Shown here: positions 1 through 6,669 of the stretch, one piece after another | Layout: each line of letters starts with the position of its first letter | How positions within the stretch are numbered: the stretch's first letter is position 1 | Source: Chloroflexi bacterium RBG_19FT_COMBO_48_23 | Lineage (GTDB): Bacteria > Chloroflexota > Dehalococcoidia > GIF9 > UBA5620 | Reading direction: 5' to 3' | NCBI GenBank assembly: GCA_001795315.1 | Contig: MGOH01000045.1 | Location: forward strand, 1-8,428 | Length of the DNA stretch: 8,428 nucleotides | Notes under the pieces: model-generated | Database searches by the model: none | What the model saw: the letters and a program-made list of their open reading frames with translations, nothing else | What the model was told of the DNA's origin: nothing | Program-made: the position numbers and the translations under genes

Positions 1-1
1 A

Positions 2-379
2 GTGGTTATATCCGATGACGAGATTGCGTCTCCGGTTGCTTCATCGCCGGAATTTGTTATTGCCATGAACCAGCCCTCTGTAGTTAGATTCCAGAATCAG
101 ATTCAATCGGGTGGCCTGTTCTTTATCAATTCCTCTTTGGTAGAATCTGAAATCTCAAGGGGTGATATTAACGTTGTTGGCGTGTCGGCGAATAGCATTG
201 CAGAAAAGTTGGAGAGCCCCAGGTCTGCCAACATGGTAATGCTGGGTGCGTTCATCAAAAAGAGCGGCCTTGTTTCACTTGACAGCGTTATTGATGCGCT
301 AAAGTCCACGCTGGGCAAGAAACAAAAGCTGGTTGCCATCAATGAAAAAGCCTTAAAATCAGGATACGAGCTATTCTGA
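2..379 (+). CDS. 2-oxoacid:ferredoxin oxidoreductase, gamma subunit (3' part)
   Basis: C-terminal 125 residues of a gamma-domain protein (POR/KOR gamma family); the gene begins before the window and ends at TGA 377-379. The family couples oxidative decarboxylation of a 2-oxoacid with CoA to ferredoxin reduction in the cytoplasm of anaerobes; the gamma subunit or domain helps form the complex and bind CoA. Seen: an AMNQPSVVRF stretch, then the typical C-terminal pattern SANMVMLGAFIKKSGLVSL followed by an INEKALKSGYELF tail. The ending resembles KorC-type (2-oxoglutarate or branched-chain) subunits, but substrate cannot be told from this fragment. The ACT-domain gene starts 32 bp downstream on the same strand, so the two are probably cotranscribed. 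The apparent GTG at position 2 is only the window edge and not a start. Confidence 0.85.
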   Translation: MVISDDEIASPVASSPEFVIAMNQPSVVRFQNQIQSGGLFFINSSLVESEISRGDINVVGVSANSIAEKLESPRSANMVMLGAFIKKSGLVSLDSVIDALKSTLGKKQKLVAINEKALKSGYELF

Positions 380-399
380 TGTTGAGTTATATTTAACTT

Positions 400-403
400 G
401 GAG
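400..403 (+). promoter_or_regulatory. Ribosome binding site of the ACT gene
   Basis: GGAG lies 8 bases before ATG 412, a normal Shine-Dalgarno spacing. It supports this start and translation within the upstream gene's transcript. Confidence 0.6.
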
Positions 404-411
404 AGCGAATT

Positions 412-843
412 ATGTGTGTGAAACAGATTTCAATAACCCTGGAGAATGTGCCGGGTAAGTTCCTGGCTGTGAGTGAATGCCTGGGTAGGGAGGGGATAAA
501 TATCAGAGCTATTTCGGTAGCTGACACATCTGATTTTAGCACGGTGAGATTTGTTGCTGATAACCCGGAAAAAACGGCTAATGTGCTCAAGAGTCATGGT
601 TATTCGGTGCATGAAACCGATGTCATTGCGGTGGAAGTTCCCGACCATCCCGGTGGACTTCTGGCTGTACTGAAGCCTCTGCGTGAAGCAAACATAAACG
701 TTTGCTATTTTTATACCTACTTAGGTAAGGGGGAAAGCGGTCAGCCTGTAGTTATCATCGGCGTGGACAAGACCAAGGAAGCGATAGAGGCTCTGCAAAA
801 GAACTGGGTCCACACCTTCGGTAAGGAAATTTATTCACTGTAA
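412..843 (+). CDS. Tandem ACT-domain protein
   Basis: 143-residue protein made of two ACT domains and nothing else. ACT domains are small ligand-binding folds, usually binding amino acids. Seen: the first repeat begins with ISITLENVPGKF (about residues 6-17) and continues GINIRAISVADTSDF; the second begins with AVEVPDHPGGLLAVL (about 73-87) and continues NINVCYFYTYLG. The glycine of each P-G loop, which usually contacts ligand, is kept in both. Stand-alone double-ACT proteins of this length commonly sit beside 2-oxoacid or indolepyruvate ferredoxin oxidoreductase genes and phenylacetate-CoA ligases, which agrees with the korC-like gene upstream. A sensor role for an amino acid (aromatic or branched) is inferred; no catalytic domain is present. 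It ends 111 bp from the convergent selD stop. Confidence 0.85.
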   Translation: MCVKQISITLENVPGKFLAVSECLGREGINIRAISVADTSDFSTVRFVADNPEKTANVLKSHGYSVHETDVIAVEVPDHPGGLLAVLKPLREANINVCYFYTYLGKGESGQPVVIIGVDKTKEAIEALQKNWVHTFGKEIYSL

Positions 844-954
844 TAATTGCCTGCTGGCATAGCTAACATTAAGGCGTTTTGCTCTTTATAGCTGAATAAC
901 AAATGAACTCTGATTTGTGGCAAAGTCCGTCTAATTGTATGGTTGTACTCTCTG

Positions 955-2004
955 TTACTCTACAAGTATCTTGCCCACTGGTTTGCTGATTATCTCTCCA
1001 ATTATGGCTGCATCGGACACGCCTGCCTTTTTCAATCTGCTAAGCAGTAATTCTGCATCTTTGGGAGCTAGCGAGATGAGCAGGCCGCCTGAGGTTTGAG
1101 GGTCGAAGAGTATATCCTGTGTGTAATCGGGTAACTGTTTAGAGAATACCACCATTTTGCCGTAGAATTCTCTGTTTCTATGCAAGCCACCGGGGCAAAG
1201 CCCTGCCTTGGCGAACTCCTCTACCTCTGTGAAGACAGGAACCGAGGCCGAATTGATTTTCATGCCTACATGGCTGTTTTGAGCTAGCTGGCAGGCATGC
1301 CCGAGAAATCCGAAGCCGGTTATGTCAGTGCAGGCGTGAACTCCTGTCTCTTGCATCAGTTCCGAGGCTTTTTTATTCAAATATGCCATGCATTTTGTCA
1401 GCTTGGCTACAGTTTCTTTGCTGACCTTGCCGGCTTTCAGGGCAGTGCTGATGATTCCGGTGCCTAAAGGTTTGGTTAGTATGAGTTTGTCTCCGGCATT
1501 AGCTCCGGAGTTTGTTACCAGGTGTTCAGGGTGAACAGTGCCGGTGACGGAAAGCCCATATTTTAGCTCGGCATCGTCTATACTGTGTCCGCCGACAAGT
1601 GTCACGCCAGCTTCTTTCATCTTGTCTATTCCACCCTTGAGCATATCTTTCAGGACTGAGATGTCCAGCTTCTTTATTGGGAAACAGACCACATTCATAG
1701 CGGTCAAAGGCTTACCGCCCATAGCGTAGACATCGCTCAGCGCATTGGCGACGGCAATCTGCCCGAAATCGTAGGGGTCATCGACAATGGGCGTGAAGAA
1801 ATCGATGGTCTGGATGATAGCCAGTTCATCGCTCAGTTTGTAAACGCCGGCGTCATCCAGGCTGTCCATGCCCCGAATTACATTCTTGTCAGCTATCAAG
1901 GGCAAGCCGCATAAGGCTTTGTTTAGGTCTCCCGGACCTAACTTGGAAGCTCAGCCGGCTCCAGTGACGCTTTCAGTCAGGCGGGGCGTTATTCTTTTGT
2001 TCAT
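955..2004 (-). CDS. selD: Selenide, water dikinase SelD, itself a selenoprotein (Sec18 encoded by TGA)
   Basis: Makes selenophosphate from selenide and ATP, the selenium donor for SelA. Seen: the conserved body includes DDAGVYKLSDE, TIDFFTPIVDDP, NALSDVYAMGGKP, VTLVGGHSIDD, TDITGFGFLGH and DPQTSGGLL, typical of the family. A conventional ORF starts at TTG 1905 and lacks the N-terminus. Reading upstream in the same frame gives ATG at 2004-2002, then RLTESVTGAG-U-ASKLGPGDL, with an in-frame TGA at 1953-1951. That TGA falls on the catalytic Cys17 of E. coli SelD (GAGCGCK), and the essential Lys20 equivalent is kept as Lys21. Length is 349 residues, against 347 in E. coli. A 7-bp hairpin follows the TGA. 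Sec at this site is well known in other SelD proteins. Divergent from selA; convergent with the ACT gene. No Shine-Dalgarno is visible; an ATG at 2022 is in frame but adds no conserved residues. Confidence 0.95.
1916..1953 (-). promoter_or_regulatory. SECIS-like element of selD with its UGA codon
   Basis: In the mRNA, UGA (1953-1951) is followed after 9 bases by UUAGGUC (1941-1935), loop CGGGA (1934-1930) and GACCUAA (1929-1923), a perfect 7-bp stem. A lower helix GCUU (1950-1947) with AAGC (1919-1916) is possible around an internal loop. UGA to apical loop is 16 bases, and the loop carries the GG that bacterial SECIS elements often show. SelB is expected to bind here through its C-terminal winged helices. 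The function is inferred from position and structure; the pairing is seen directly. Confidence 0.8.
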
Positions 2005-2012
2005 TTGTGCGT

Positions 2013-2042
2013 ATTGTAGCATTGGCCGAACTAAAGAGGCAA
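2013..2042 (-). promoter_or_regulatory. Putative selD promoter
   Basis: On the minus strand, TTGCCT (2042-2037) and TACAAT (2018-2013) are separated by 18 bases. TACAAT matches the sigma-70 type -10 box at 5 of 6 positions; the -35 box matches at 4 of 6. Transcription would begin about 2005-2007, essentially at ATG 2004, so the mRNA would be leaderless or nearly so. This agrees with the absence of a Shine-Dalgarno. Confidence 0.4.
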
Positions 2043-2117
2043 AGTGGCGTACAGGTCTGAATACCTATCTTTAGTCCTTCCCTTATCCTGAACTAAGCGA
2101 AGAATCTCTTGCCAGCT

Positions 2118-2145
2118 TTGAAACTCGTTCTAAGTATAGTAGAAT
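2118..2145 (+). promoter_or_regulatory. Putative selA(-selB) promoter
   Basis: TTGAAA (2118-2123) and TAGAAT (2140-2145) are 16 bases apart, each matching the sigma-70 consensus at 5 of 6 positions. Predicted transcription start is about 2151-2153, 4 to 6 bases before the selA ATG at 2157. No Shine-Dalgarno is visible before that ATG. Confidence 0.45.
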
Positions 2146-2156
2146 ATCTGTGCATT

Positions 2157-3536
2157 ATGGGTAGTGAACTTCGCCGCCTTCCCAGCGTGGATAAAGTGAT
2201 TTCTGATGAGCGAATCAAACGGCTTCGAGAGCTTTATCCTCATGACCTGATTGTTGGCATAGTTCGCCAGCGACTTGAGGCGGACCGCCTGGCTATCACG
2301 AGTGGCAGCACAAGCCCTTCCCTGGATGAGATTGTGGATTCTGTCTGCTCTCAGGTGGCAGCATTGGAACAGCTCAGCCTGCGCCCGGTTGTAAATGCGA
2401 GTGGGGTTATAATTCATACCAACTTGGGTAGGGCACCGCTCAGTAAAGAGGCGGCTATGGCTATGGGGCTGGTTGCCACGGGCTACTGCAACCTGGAATT
2501 TGATCTTGATAGTGGGGCACGAGGCTCTCGTGATGTTCACATTGAACAGCTTCTTTGCCAGTTGACCGGTGCAGAGGCGGCACTGGTGGTAAATAACAAT
2601 GCCTCTGCAGTATTACTGGCTCTCACTGTCTTAGCTAAAAGAAAAGAAGTTATTGTCTCCAGAAGTCAGGCTGTTGAAATCGGCGGTGGCTTTCGTATAC
2701 CTGATGTTATGAGGCAGAGCGGTGCAAAGTTAGTAGAAGTTGGCACAACTAACTGTACCTATATCTATGACTATGAGCAGGCTATCGGACCACGAACGGC
2801 GGCACTTTTGCGTGTCCACTCCAGCAATTTCAGAGTCGAGGGTTTTACTCATTCGGTTGCCCTTGAGGAGATGGTCGTTCTTGGTGATAAACATGGCATC
2901 CCTGTACTGGATGATGTTGGCAGTGGTTGTCTATTGGATACAGCCATGTTTGGACTTGCCCCGGAGCCTGTGGTGCAACAGAGCATTTCGCTTGGCGTTG
3001 GCCTGGCTTGCTTTTCCGGCGACAAGCTTTTAGGAGGACCTCAATCGGGGATTATCGTCGGCAAGAAATTACTCGTTGATAAACTTAGAAGACATCCTCT
3101 GGCGCGGGCGCTCCGCGTTGACAAAATAAGACTTGCCGGATTGGCTGCTACGTCGGTTCTTTACCTGAAAGGCGAGGCATTGGAGAAAATTCCAGTTTGG
3201 CGTATGATTTCTATGCCGCTGGACGAGGTTGAAAAACGAGCCAGACTCTGGGCGCAAGACCTTGGTGGTTTAGCCCGAGTGATTGAAGGTGAGACCATGG
3301 TTGGTGGCGGCAGTCTCCCTGGGAGTACGCTTCCTACCAGGCTTGTTGCTATTGAGGGTAAGGTTGGTCGAAGAAACATAGCTCTCTCATTAGCTCGAAA
3401 ATTGCGGCACTATGACCCACCGGTTATCGGGCGTATTAGCGACGATGTCTTGCTCTTCGACCCGAGGACAGTTCTTCCCGAAGAAGATGACACTGTCTTG
3501 CTGGCACTGAGAAGTGCAGTTGCTAGCCTGAAATAA
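2157..3536 (+). CDS. selA: L-seryl-tRNA(Sec) selenium transferase SelA
   Basis: PLP enzyme that converts Ser-tRNA(Sec) to Sec-tRNA(Sec) using selenophosphate. 459 residues from ATG 2157, close to the family's usual 450-470. Seen: N-terminal LRRLPSVDKV, the hallmark SelA start; RPVVNASGVIIHTNLGRAPL; LVVNNNASAVLLAL; RGSRDVHIE; VLDDVGSGC; and the PLP-lysine motif FSGDKLLGGPQSGIIVG with Lys290 (codon 3024-3026). The frame is open upstream to a TTG at 2109, but that extension overlaps the predicted promoter and lies outside the family alignment, so ATG 2157 is preferred. selB follows in the same direction after 90 bp with no obvious terminator between, suggesting a selAB operon. Divergent from selD. 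Confidence 0.97.
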   Translation: MGSELRRLPSVDKVISDERIKRLRELYPHDLIVGIVRQRLEADRLAITSGSTSPSLDEIVDSVCSQVAALEQLSLRPVVNASGVIIHTNLGRAPLSKEAAMAMGLVATGYCNLEFDLDSGARGSRDVHIEQLLCQLTGAEAALVVNNNASAVLLALTVLAKRKEVIVSRSQAVEIGGGFRIPDVMRQSGAKLVEVGTTNCTYIYDYEQAIGPRTAALLRVHSSNFRVEGFTHSVALEEMVVLGDKHGIPVLDDVGSGCLLDTAMFGLAPEPVVQQSISLGVGLACFSGDKLLGGPQSGIIVGKKLLVDKLRRHPLARALRVDKIRLAGLAATSVLYLKGEALEKIPVWRMISMPLDEVEKRARLWAQDLGGLARVIEGETMVGGGSLPGSTLPTRLVAIEGKVGRRNIALSLARKLRHYDPPVIGRISDDVLLFDPRTVLPEEDDTVLLALRSAVASLK

Positions 3537-3613
3537 TGGTGCTGCAATTTACATTTCTAATTTTGTCACCAGTCGAATGATGGAAGCATTTATATAGTTT
3601 TTGAATTAGCGTG

Positions 3614-3618
3614 CAGGA
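3614..3618 (+). promoter_or_regulatory. Ribosome binding site of selB
   Basis: AGGAG lies 8 bases before ATG 3627. A clear Shine-Dalgarno here contrasts with its absence before selA and selD, as expected for an internal operon gene. Confidence 0.7.
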
Positions 3619-3626
3619 GAAGCAGG

Positions 3627-5474
3627 ATGTTCGTTATAGGCACTGCTGGACATATAGACCATGGCAAATCGCTTTTGATAAATGCACTGACGGGGATAGA
3701 CCCTGACCGGCTGCGTGAAGAAAAAGAACGAGGCATGACCATAGACCTTGGTTTTGCCTGGATGAAACTGCCAGGAAGCCAGGAGGTTGGAATTATTGAT
3801 GTTCCCGGGCATGAGCGTTTTGTTAAGAACATGCTGGCTGGCGTGGGTGGTATTGATTTAGCTCTGCTCATTGTGGCTGCTGACGAGGGAGTAATGCCTC
3901 AGACAAGAGAACATTTAGCCATACTTGACTTACTTGACATAACTAAAGGCATTGTGGTAATCACCAAGAAGGATCTCGTGGATGAAGAATTACTGAGTCT
4001 GGTCAAGCTAGAAGTTGAAGAACTAATAGAGTCGACTACACTGGCTGGGGCGCCTGTTCTTGCTGTGTCGGCAGTAAGCGGTGAGGGATTGCCGGAACTG
4101 ATTTCGTCTGTAGACCAGGTTCTGGCAACTGCTGAGCTTAGGAAAGATATCGGCAGGCCCAGACTTATGATAGACCGTGCTTTTACTATATCTGGTTCTG
4201 GCACTGTAGTTACTGGGACGTTAATCGATGGCTCACTATCGGTGGGGCAGGAAATCGAGGTTCTTCCTTCAGGATTGAAAACTAGATTACGAGGATTGCA
4301 AACTCACAAAGCTCGCATTGATGTTGCTAATCCGGGCAGCCGTGTTGCAGCCAATTTAACCGGTGTGGCTACGTCTAAACTGGAGCGTGGTTATGTGCTA
4401 ACCTCGCCAGGCTGGCTGGTGCCGACAGATCGAGTAGATGTAAAGCTTCGCATGCTTTCAGACCTAAAACATCCTCTGCGCCACGGTGCTGTCGTCAGCT
4501 TTTTCACAGGTGCTGCCGAGGTGATAGCCAAAGTTCATCTGCTGGAGAAAGAGAAACTAGGTGCGGGGGATATTTCCTGGGCACAATTCGCCCTGGATGA
4601 ACCGGTGGCATTGGTTAAGGGCGACCATTTCATTATCCGTTCGCCTATGGATACCTTAGGAGGTGGTTTGATCGTTAGTTCGCATGCACCGAGACATCGA
4701 CGATTTCGTCCTTCTATAATCCAAAGCCTGAAGGTTAGGGGGGAGGGCATGGTAGAAGATGTTGTAGCTGCTACACTGGAGGCTAATCAGCCCTTGGAAT
4801 TTGAGAAACTGACAGTTCAGTGTGACCTGGCGACTGATGAGGCAAAAGGGGTTGTTGATGAACTTATTAAAAAAGGAAGGGTAGTGGCAGTAGGTCATGG
4901 AGGACAGAACCTTCTTTTTACAGATTCCGGCTGGGGACGATTTGTTAAGAAGGCGGAATCTGTGGTAGAAAACTATCATCGAAGATTCCCCACTCGCTCT
5001 GGCATGTCCAAGGGAGAGCTGAGTAGTAAGTTGGGACTATTGCCAAATTCCCCCGCGTTACGGAAGCTTTTCGATGATGGAGTTCTAACCGAAGAGGGAG
5101 CAATTGTCCGTCTTTCTTCTTACCGAGTTCAGCTTTCTCAGCAGCAGCAGGCAAAAATTGACACTTTCCTTCGTGCCCTGAACCAGAATCCTTATTCTCC
5201 ACCAGGTGATATAATACTTGAACCTGACCTGCTCAACCTGCTTATTGAGCAGCGCCAGGTGGTAAAGGCAAGCGATGGCGTGTTCTTTTCCGCTTCCGCC
5301 TATAGCGAAATGGTGGATAAAGTTATCGCTTATGCCAGGTCAAAAGGTAAAGTGACCCTTGCTGAGGTGCGGGATATGCTGGGCACGAGCCGAAAGTATG
5401 CCCAGGCACTTTTGGAATATATGGACGAGAAAAAGCTCACACGCCGTGTTGGTGATGAACGAGTCCTGAGATAA
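3627..5474 (+). CDS. selB: Selenocysteine-specific elongation factor SelB
   Basis: GTPase that binds Sec-tRNA(Sec) and delivers it to the ribosome at UGA codons followed by a SECIS. 615 residues, normal for bacterial SelB. Seen: G1 GHIDHGKS (8-15), the switch-I region [11 protein letters not shown] with Thr38, G3 DVPGH (58-62), and the SelB-type G4 TKKD instead of NKxD. Beta-barrel domains follow (about 175-370; [13 protein letters not shown] in domain II). From about residue 375 there are winged-helix repeats, ending with the typical C-terminus [26 protein letters not shown] and a basic tail, which is the SECIS-binding part. Likely cotranscribed with selA. Its TAA (5472-5474) directly abuts the TAG of the opposing zinc-ribbon gene, with no base between. 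Confidence 0.97.
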   Translation: MFVIGTAGHIDHGKSLLINALTGIDPDRLREEKERGMTIDLGFAWMKLPGSQEVGIIDVPGHERFVKNMLAGVGGIDLALLIVAADEGVMPQTREHLAILDLLDITKGIVVITKKDLVDEELLSLVKLEVEELIESTTLAGAPVLAVSAVSGEGLPELISSVDQVLATAELRKDIGRPRLMIDRAFTISGSGTVVTGTLIDGSLSVGQEIEVLPSGLKTRLRGLQTHKARIDVANPGSRVAANLTGVATSKLERGYVLTSPGWLVPTDRVDVKLRMLSDLKHPLRHGAVVSFFTGAAEVIAKVHLLEKEKLGAGDISWAQFALDEPVALVKGDHFIIRSPMDTLGGGLIVSSHAPRHRRFRPSIIQSLKVRGEGMVEDVVAATLEANQPLEFEKLTVQCDLATDEAKGVVDELIKKGRVVAVGHGGQNLLFTDSGWGRFVKKAESVVENYHRRFPTRSGMSKGELSSKLGLLPNSPALRKLFDDGVLTEEGAIVRLSSYRVQLSQQQQAKIDTFLRALNQNPYSPPGDIILEPDLLNLLIEQRQVVKASDGVFFSASAYSEMVDKVIAYARSKGKVTLAEVRDMLGTSRKYAQALLEYMDEKKLTRRVGDERVLR

Positions 5475-6179
5475 CTAGTACTGTTTTATCAGTTGACCGT
5501 TGTCCTCGAAGAAATACCAGGAGCCATCATACTCTGAGTTTATGGGGCAGGTTTTAAAAATACTCCACATTCCATCACCTAGATACTCAGCAGTAAAAAT
5601 CGGTTCGGCGTCCTCATACGGAGGACAACTGGGGCTAACTCAGCCGGTTCGCCTGGTGGACAATCGACAATGGGGACTAATTTTTTTTGCTTCAGCTATG
5701 ACTTGGTCAGCGGTGTATTTGGGTAAATCAGAATCTGGCTGCGGTTCTTGCTGGACGTCTGTGTTCGGTGGTGTTGAGGGTGGGGATTGGCCACCGAAGA
5801 TGAAGCTGCCACCGAACCAGTTAGATGTTTCTCCTTGCGAGCCTGTGCCAATGATGTAAAGAATTGCTCCCATGAAGATGATAGTAGCTACTAGGATAAG
5901 ATACCGACCAACATGGCCTACAGATTGAGGCATTGCCGTTACCTGTCTGCTTTTTTCCTCTCTACGGGTTCCTACGACTTCCTTAGCTGCAGGCTCTGTT
6001 GGTGGTTGTGTTTGCTGGTGTAGCTGTCCCCCGCAATTGGTGCAAAACCCAGAAAGTGATTTAACAGCAGCACCGCAGTGGCGACATCTGTATTCGAACT
6101 GCTGGCCACAGGTGCGGCAGAATCGATGCCCCACGGGGACTGGAGTACCACATTTTGGACATGGGAATGCTTGCTGCAA
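5475..6179 (-). CDS. Double zinc-ribbon membrane protein, interrupted by in-frame TGA; candidate selenoprotein (Sec180)
   Basis: Function unknown. TTG 6179 is chosen as start: GGAG (6189-6186) sits 6 bases upstream and the product begins just before the first zinc ribbon. Seen: CxxC pairs C7/C10, C21/C24 and C32/C35, C46/C49 form two zinc ribbons. A Pro/Gln/Lys linker follows, then one membrane segment (about 93-110, YLILVATIIFMGAILYIIG) preceded by basic residues, so the ribbons should be cytoplasmic. A Gly/Pro linker leads to an outside domain starting near TADQVIAEAKKISPHC. At codon 180 the frame meets TGA (5642-5640), then continues in the same frame with VSPSCPPYEDAEP, FTAEYLGDGMWSI, SWYFFEDNGQL and ends at TAG 5477-5475, 234 residues in all. 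The post-TGA part reads like a compact domain and fills the space up to selB exactly. Either Sec insertion, or a recent nonsense mutation or base error, explains this. If TGA stops, the product is 179 residues (5640-6179). Confidence 0.6.
5609..5642 (-). promoter_or_regulatory. Possible SECIS element after the zinc-ribbon TGA
   Basis: In the mRNA, UGA (5642-5640) is followed after 13 bases by GUCCUC (5626-5621), loop CGUAU (5620-5616) and GAGGAC (5615-5610), a perfect 6-bp stem, extended by one U-G pair (5627/5609). The distance from UGA to the apical loop is 19 bases and the loop has GU, both typical of bacterial SECIS elements. The hairpin is seen; its recognition by SelB is inference. Confidence 0.45.
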
Positions 6180-6185
6180 TTTACA

Positions 6186-6189
6186 CTCC
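6186..6189 (-). promoter_or_regulatory. Ribosome binding site of the zinc-ribbon gene
   Basis: GGAG on the minus strand, 6 bases before TTG 6179. It decides the choice of the TTG start, since no ATG lies nearby in the frame. Confidence 0.5.
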
Positions 6190-6252
6190 GTTTTCTCTTC
6201 CTTAATATATATTATCGCATATTATTCCATTATCAAAATTTGACCATAGCAG

Positions 6253-6485
6253 CTACACCAGTGTTATAGTCACTTGAATCAAGACTTTCCGGAACGGATA
6301 ACCTAAAGCCTTGTCCCTGCATATTTCCATACGGTTTATTTCGCAATCAGGCATGGCATGGTACTTATGTCTTTATCTTCATGGTACCTAAGTGTTTCTG
6401 TGAAACAGTACGAATTCATCATGTTTTGCTGATTAGGGTGTGTGAAAATAAGAATGTAAGTGGCGAGCCGATTAGGAGCTGCAAT
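6253..6485 (-). pseudogene. Possible remnant ORF broken by a 5-bp tandem duplication
   Basis: On the minus strand a frame is open from 6485 (after TAA 6488-6486) through PNRLATYILIFTHP and an ATG at 6422 to a TAA at 6338-6336. Just before that stop is a tandem CATGC duplication (plus strand GCATGGCATGG, 6351-6361). Removing one 5-base copy shifts into a second frame reading MPDCEINRMEICRDKALG and on to TAG 6255-6253. The restored frame is about 75 codons. I recognise no domain. It could be a decayed gene, a dispersed element, or chance openness of a structured leader on the other strand. Confidence 0.2.
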
Positions 6486-6492
6486 TTATGGT

Positions 6493-6500
6493 AAGGAGGA
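6493..6500 (+). promoter_or_regulatory. Strong ribosome binding site of the 44-residue ORF
   Basis: AAGGAGGA is a near-perfect Shine-Dalgarno, 4 bases before ATG 6505. It is the strongest one in the window and is the main argument that the small ORF is translated. Confidence 0.65.
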
Positions 6501-6504
6501 AGAA

Positions 6505-6639
6505 ATGAGAAGAAGTAAAAAGTTTTTGGCTATCCTGAGAGGTGATAAGAAGCTGTTGGGGATGTTCGGTGGCATGGTCGTTGACGTTGCCGTTCTCTTG
6601 GCCATTGTGGCTACGGCCTGTGTGTGGTATTTGCCATAA
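6505..6639 (+). CDS. Small membrane protein, 44 residues
   Basis: Not recognised. Seen: a basic N-terminus MRRSKKFLAILRGDKK, then a hydrophobic stretch from about residue 18 (LLGMFGGMVVDVAVLLAIVA) to 40, ending with CVWYLP. It has one predicted membrane segment with the basic end in the cytoplasm. Start fixed by the AAGGAGGA site. A 27-residue ORF of the same character follows 30 bp downstream. A membrane peptide that joins a larger complex, or a toxin-like peptide, are both possible; nothing in the sequence decides. It lies between the zinc-ribbon gene and selC, too short for default gene finding. Confidence 0.55.
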   Translation: MRRSKKFLAILRGDKKLLGMFGGMVVDVAVLLAIVATACVWYLP

Positions 6640-6669
6640 CTCCAGGATACTATAAATTAGGAATACAAG

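Larger units (their letters stand above)
6182..6504. other. 323-bp intergenic region without an intact gene
   Basis: Holds the divergent control sequences of the zinc-ribbon gene (minus) and of the small ORFs (plus). On the plus strand, TTGACC (6240-6245) and TTATAG (6264-6269) are 18 bases apart and could be a promoter giving a leader of about 230 bases. Directly after it is the palindrome CTTGA-A-TCAAG (6273-6283). A perfect 6-bp hairpin TGTTTC-TGT-GAAACA lies at 6393-6407. On the minus strand, TTGATA (6236-6231) and TAATAT (6214-6209), 16 bases apart, are a weak candidate promoter for the zinc-ribbon gene. A frame-broken reading frame is listed separately. Confidence 0.4.

Noticed and set aside
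844..954. Terminator between the ACT gene and selD (TGCC-TGCT-GGCA at 848-859)
   Set aside because: The stem is only 4 bp with no following T-run, so it cannot be called.
2109..2156. SelA start at TTG 2109, adding 16 residues
   Set aside because: The extension overlaps the best promoter, and the SelA family begins at the LRRLPSVD motif just after ATG 2157.
3541..3553. Repeat GCTGCAATTTA(CA) at 3541, 6173 and 6478
   Set aside because: Matches of 11-13 bases are expected by chance in 8.4 kb, and the sites share no common position relative to genes.
5500..5859. 119-codon ORF on the plus strand
   Set aside because: Antisense to the zinc-ribbon gene, with no ribosome binding site or recognisable domain; the CxxC repeats and membrane segment on the minus strand are far better supported.
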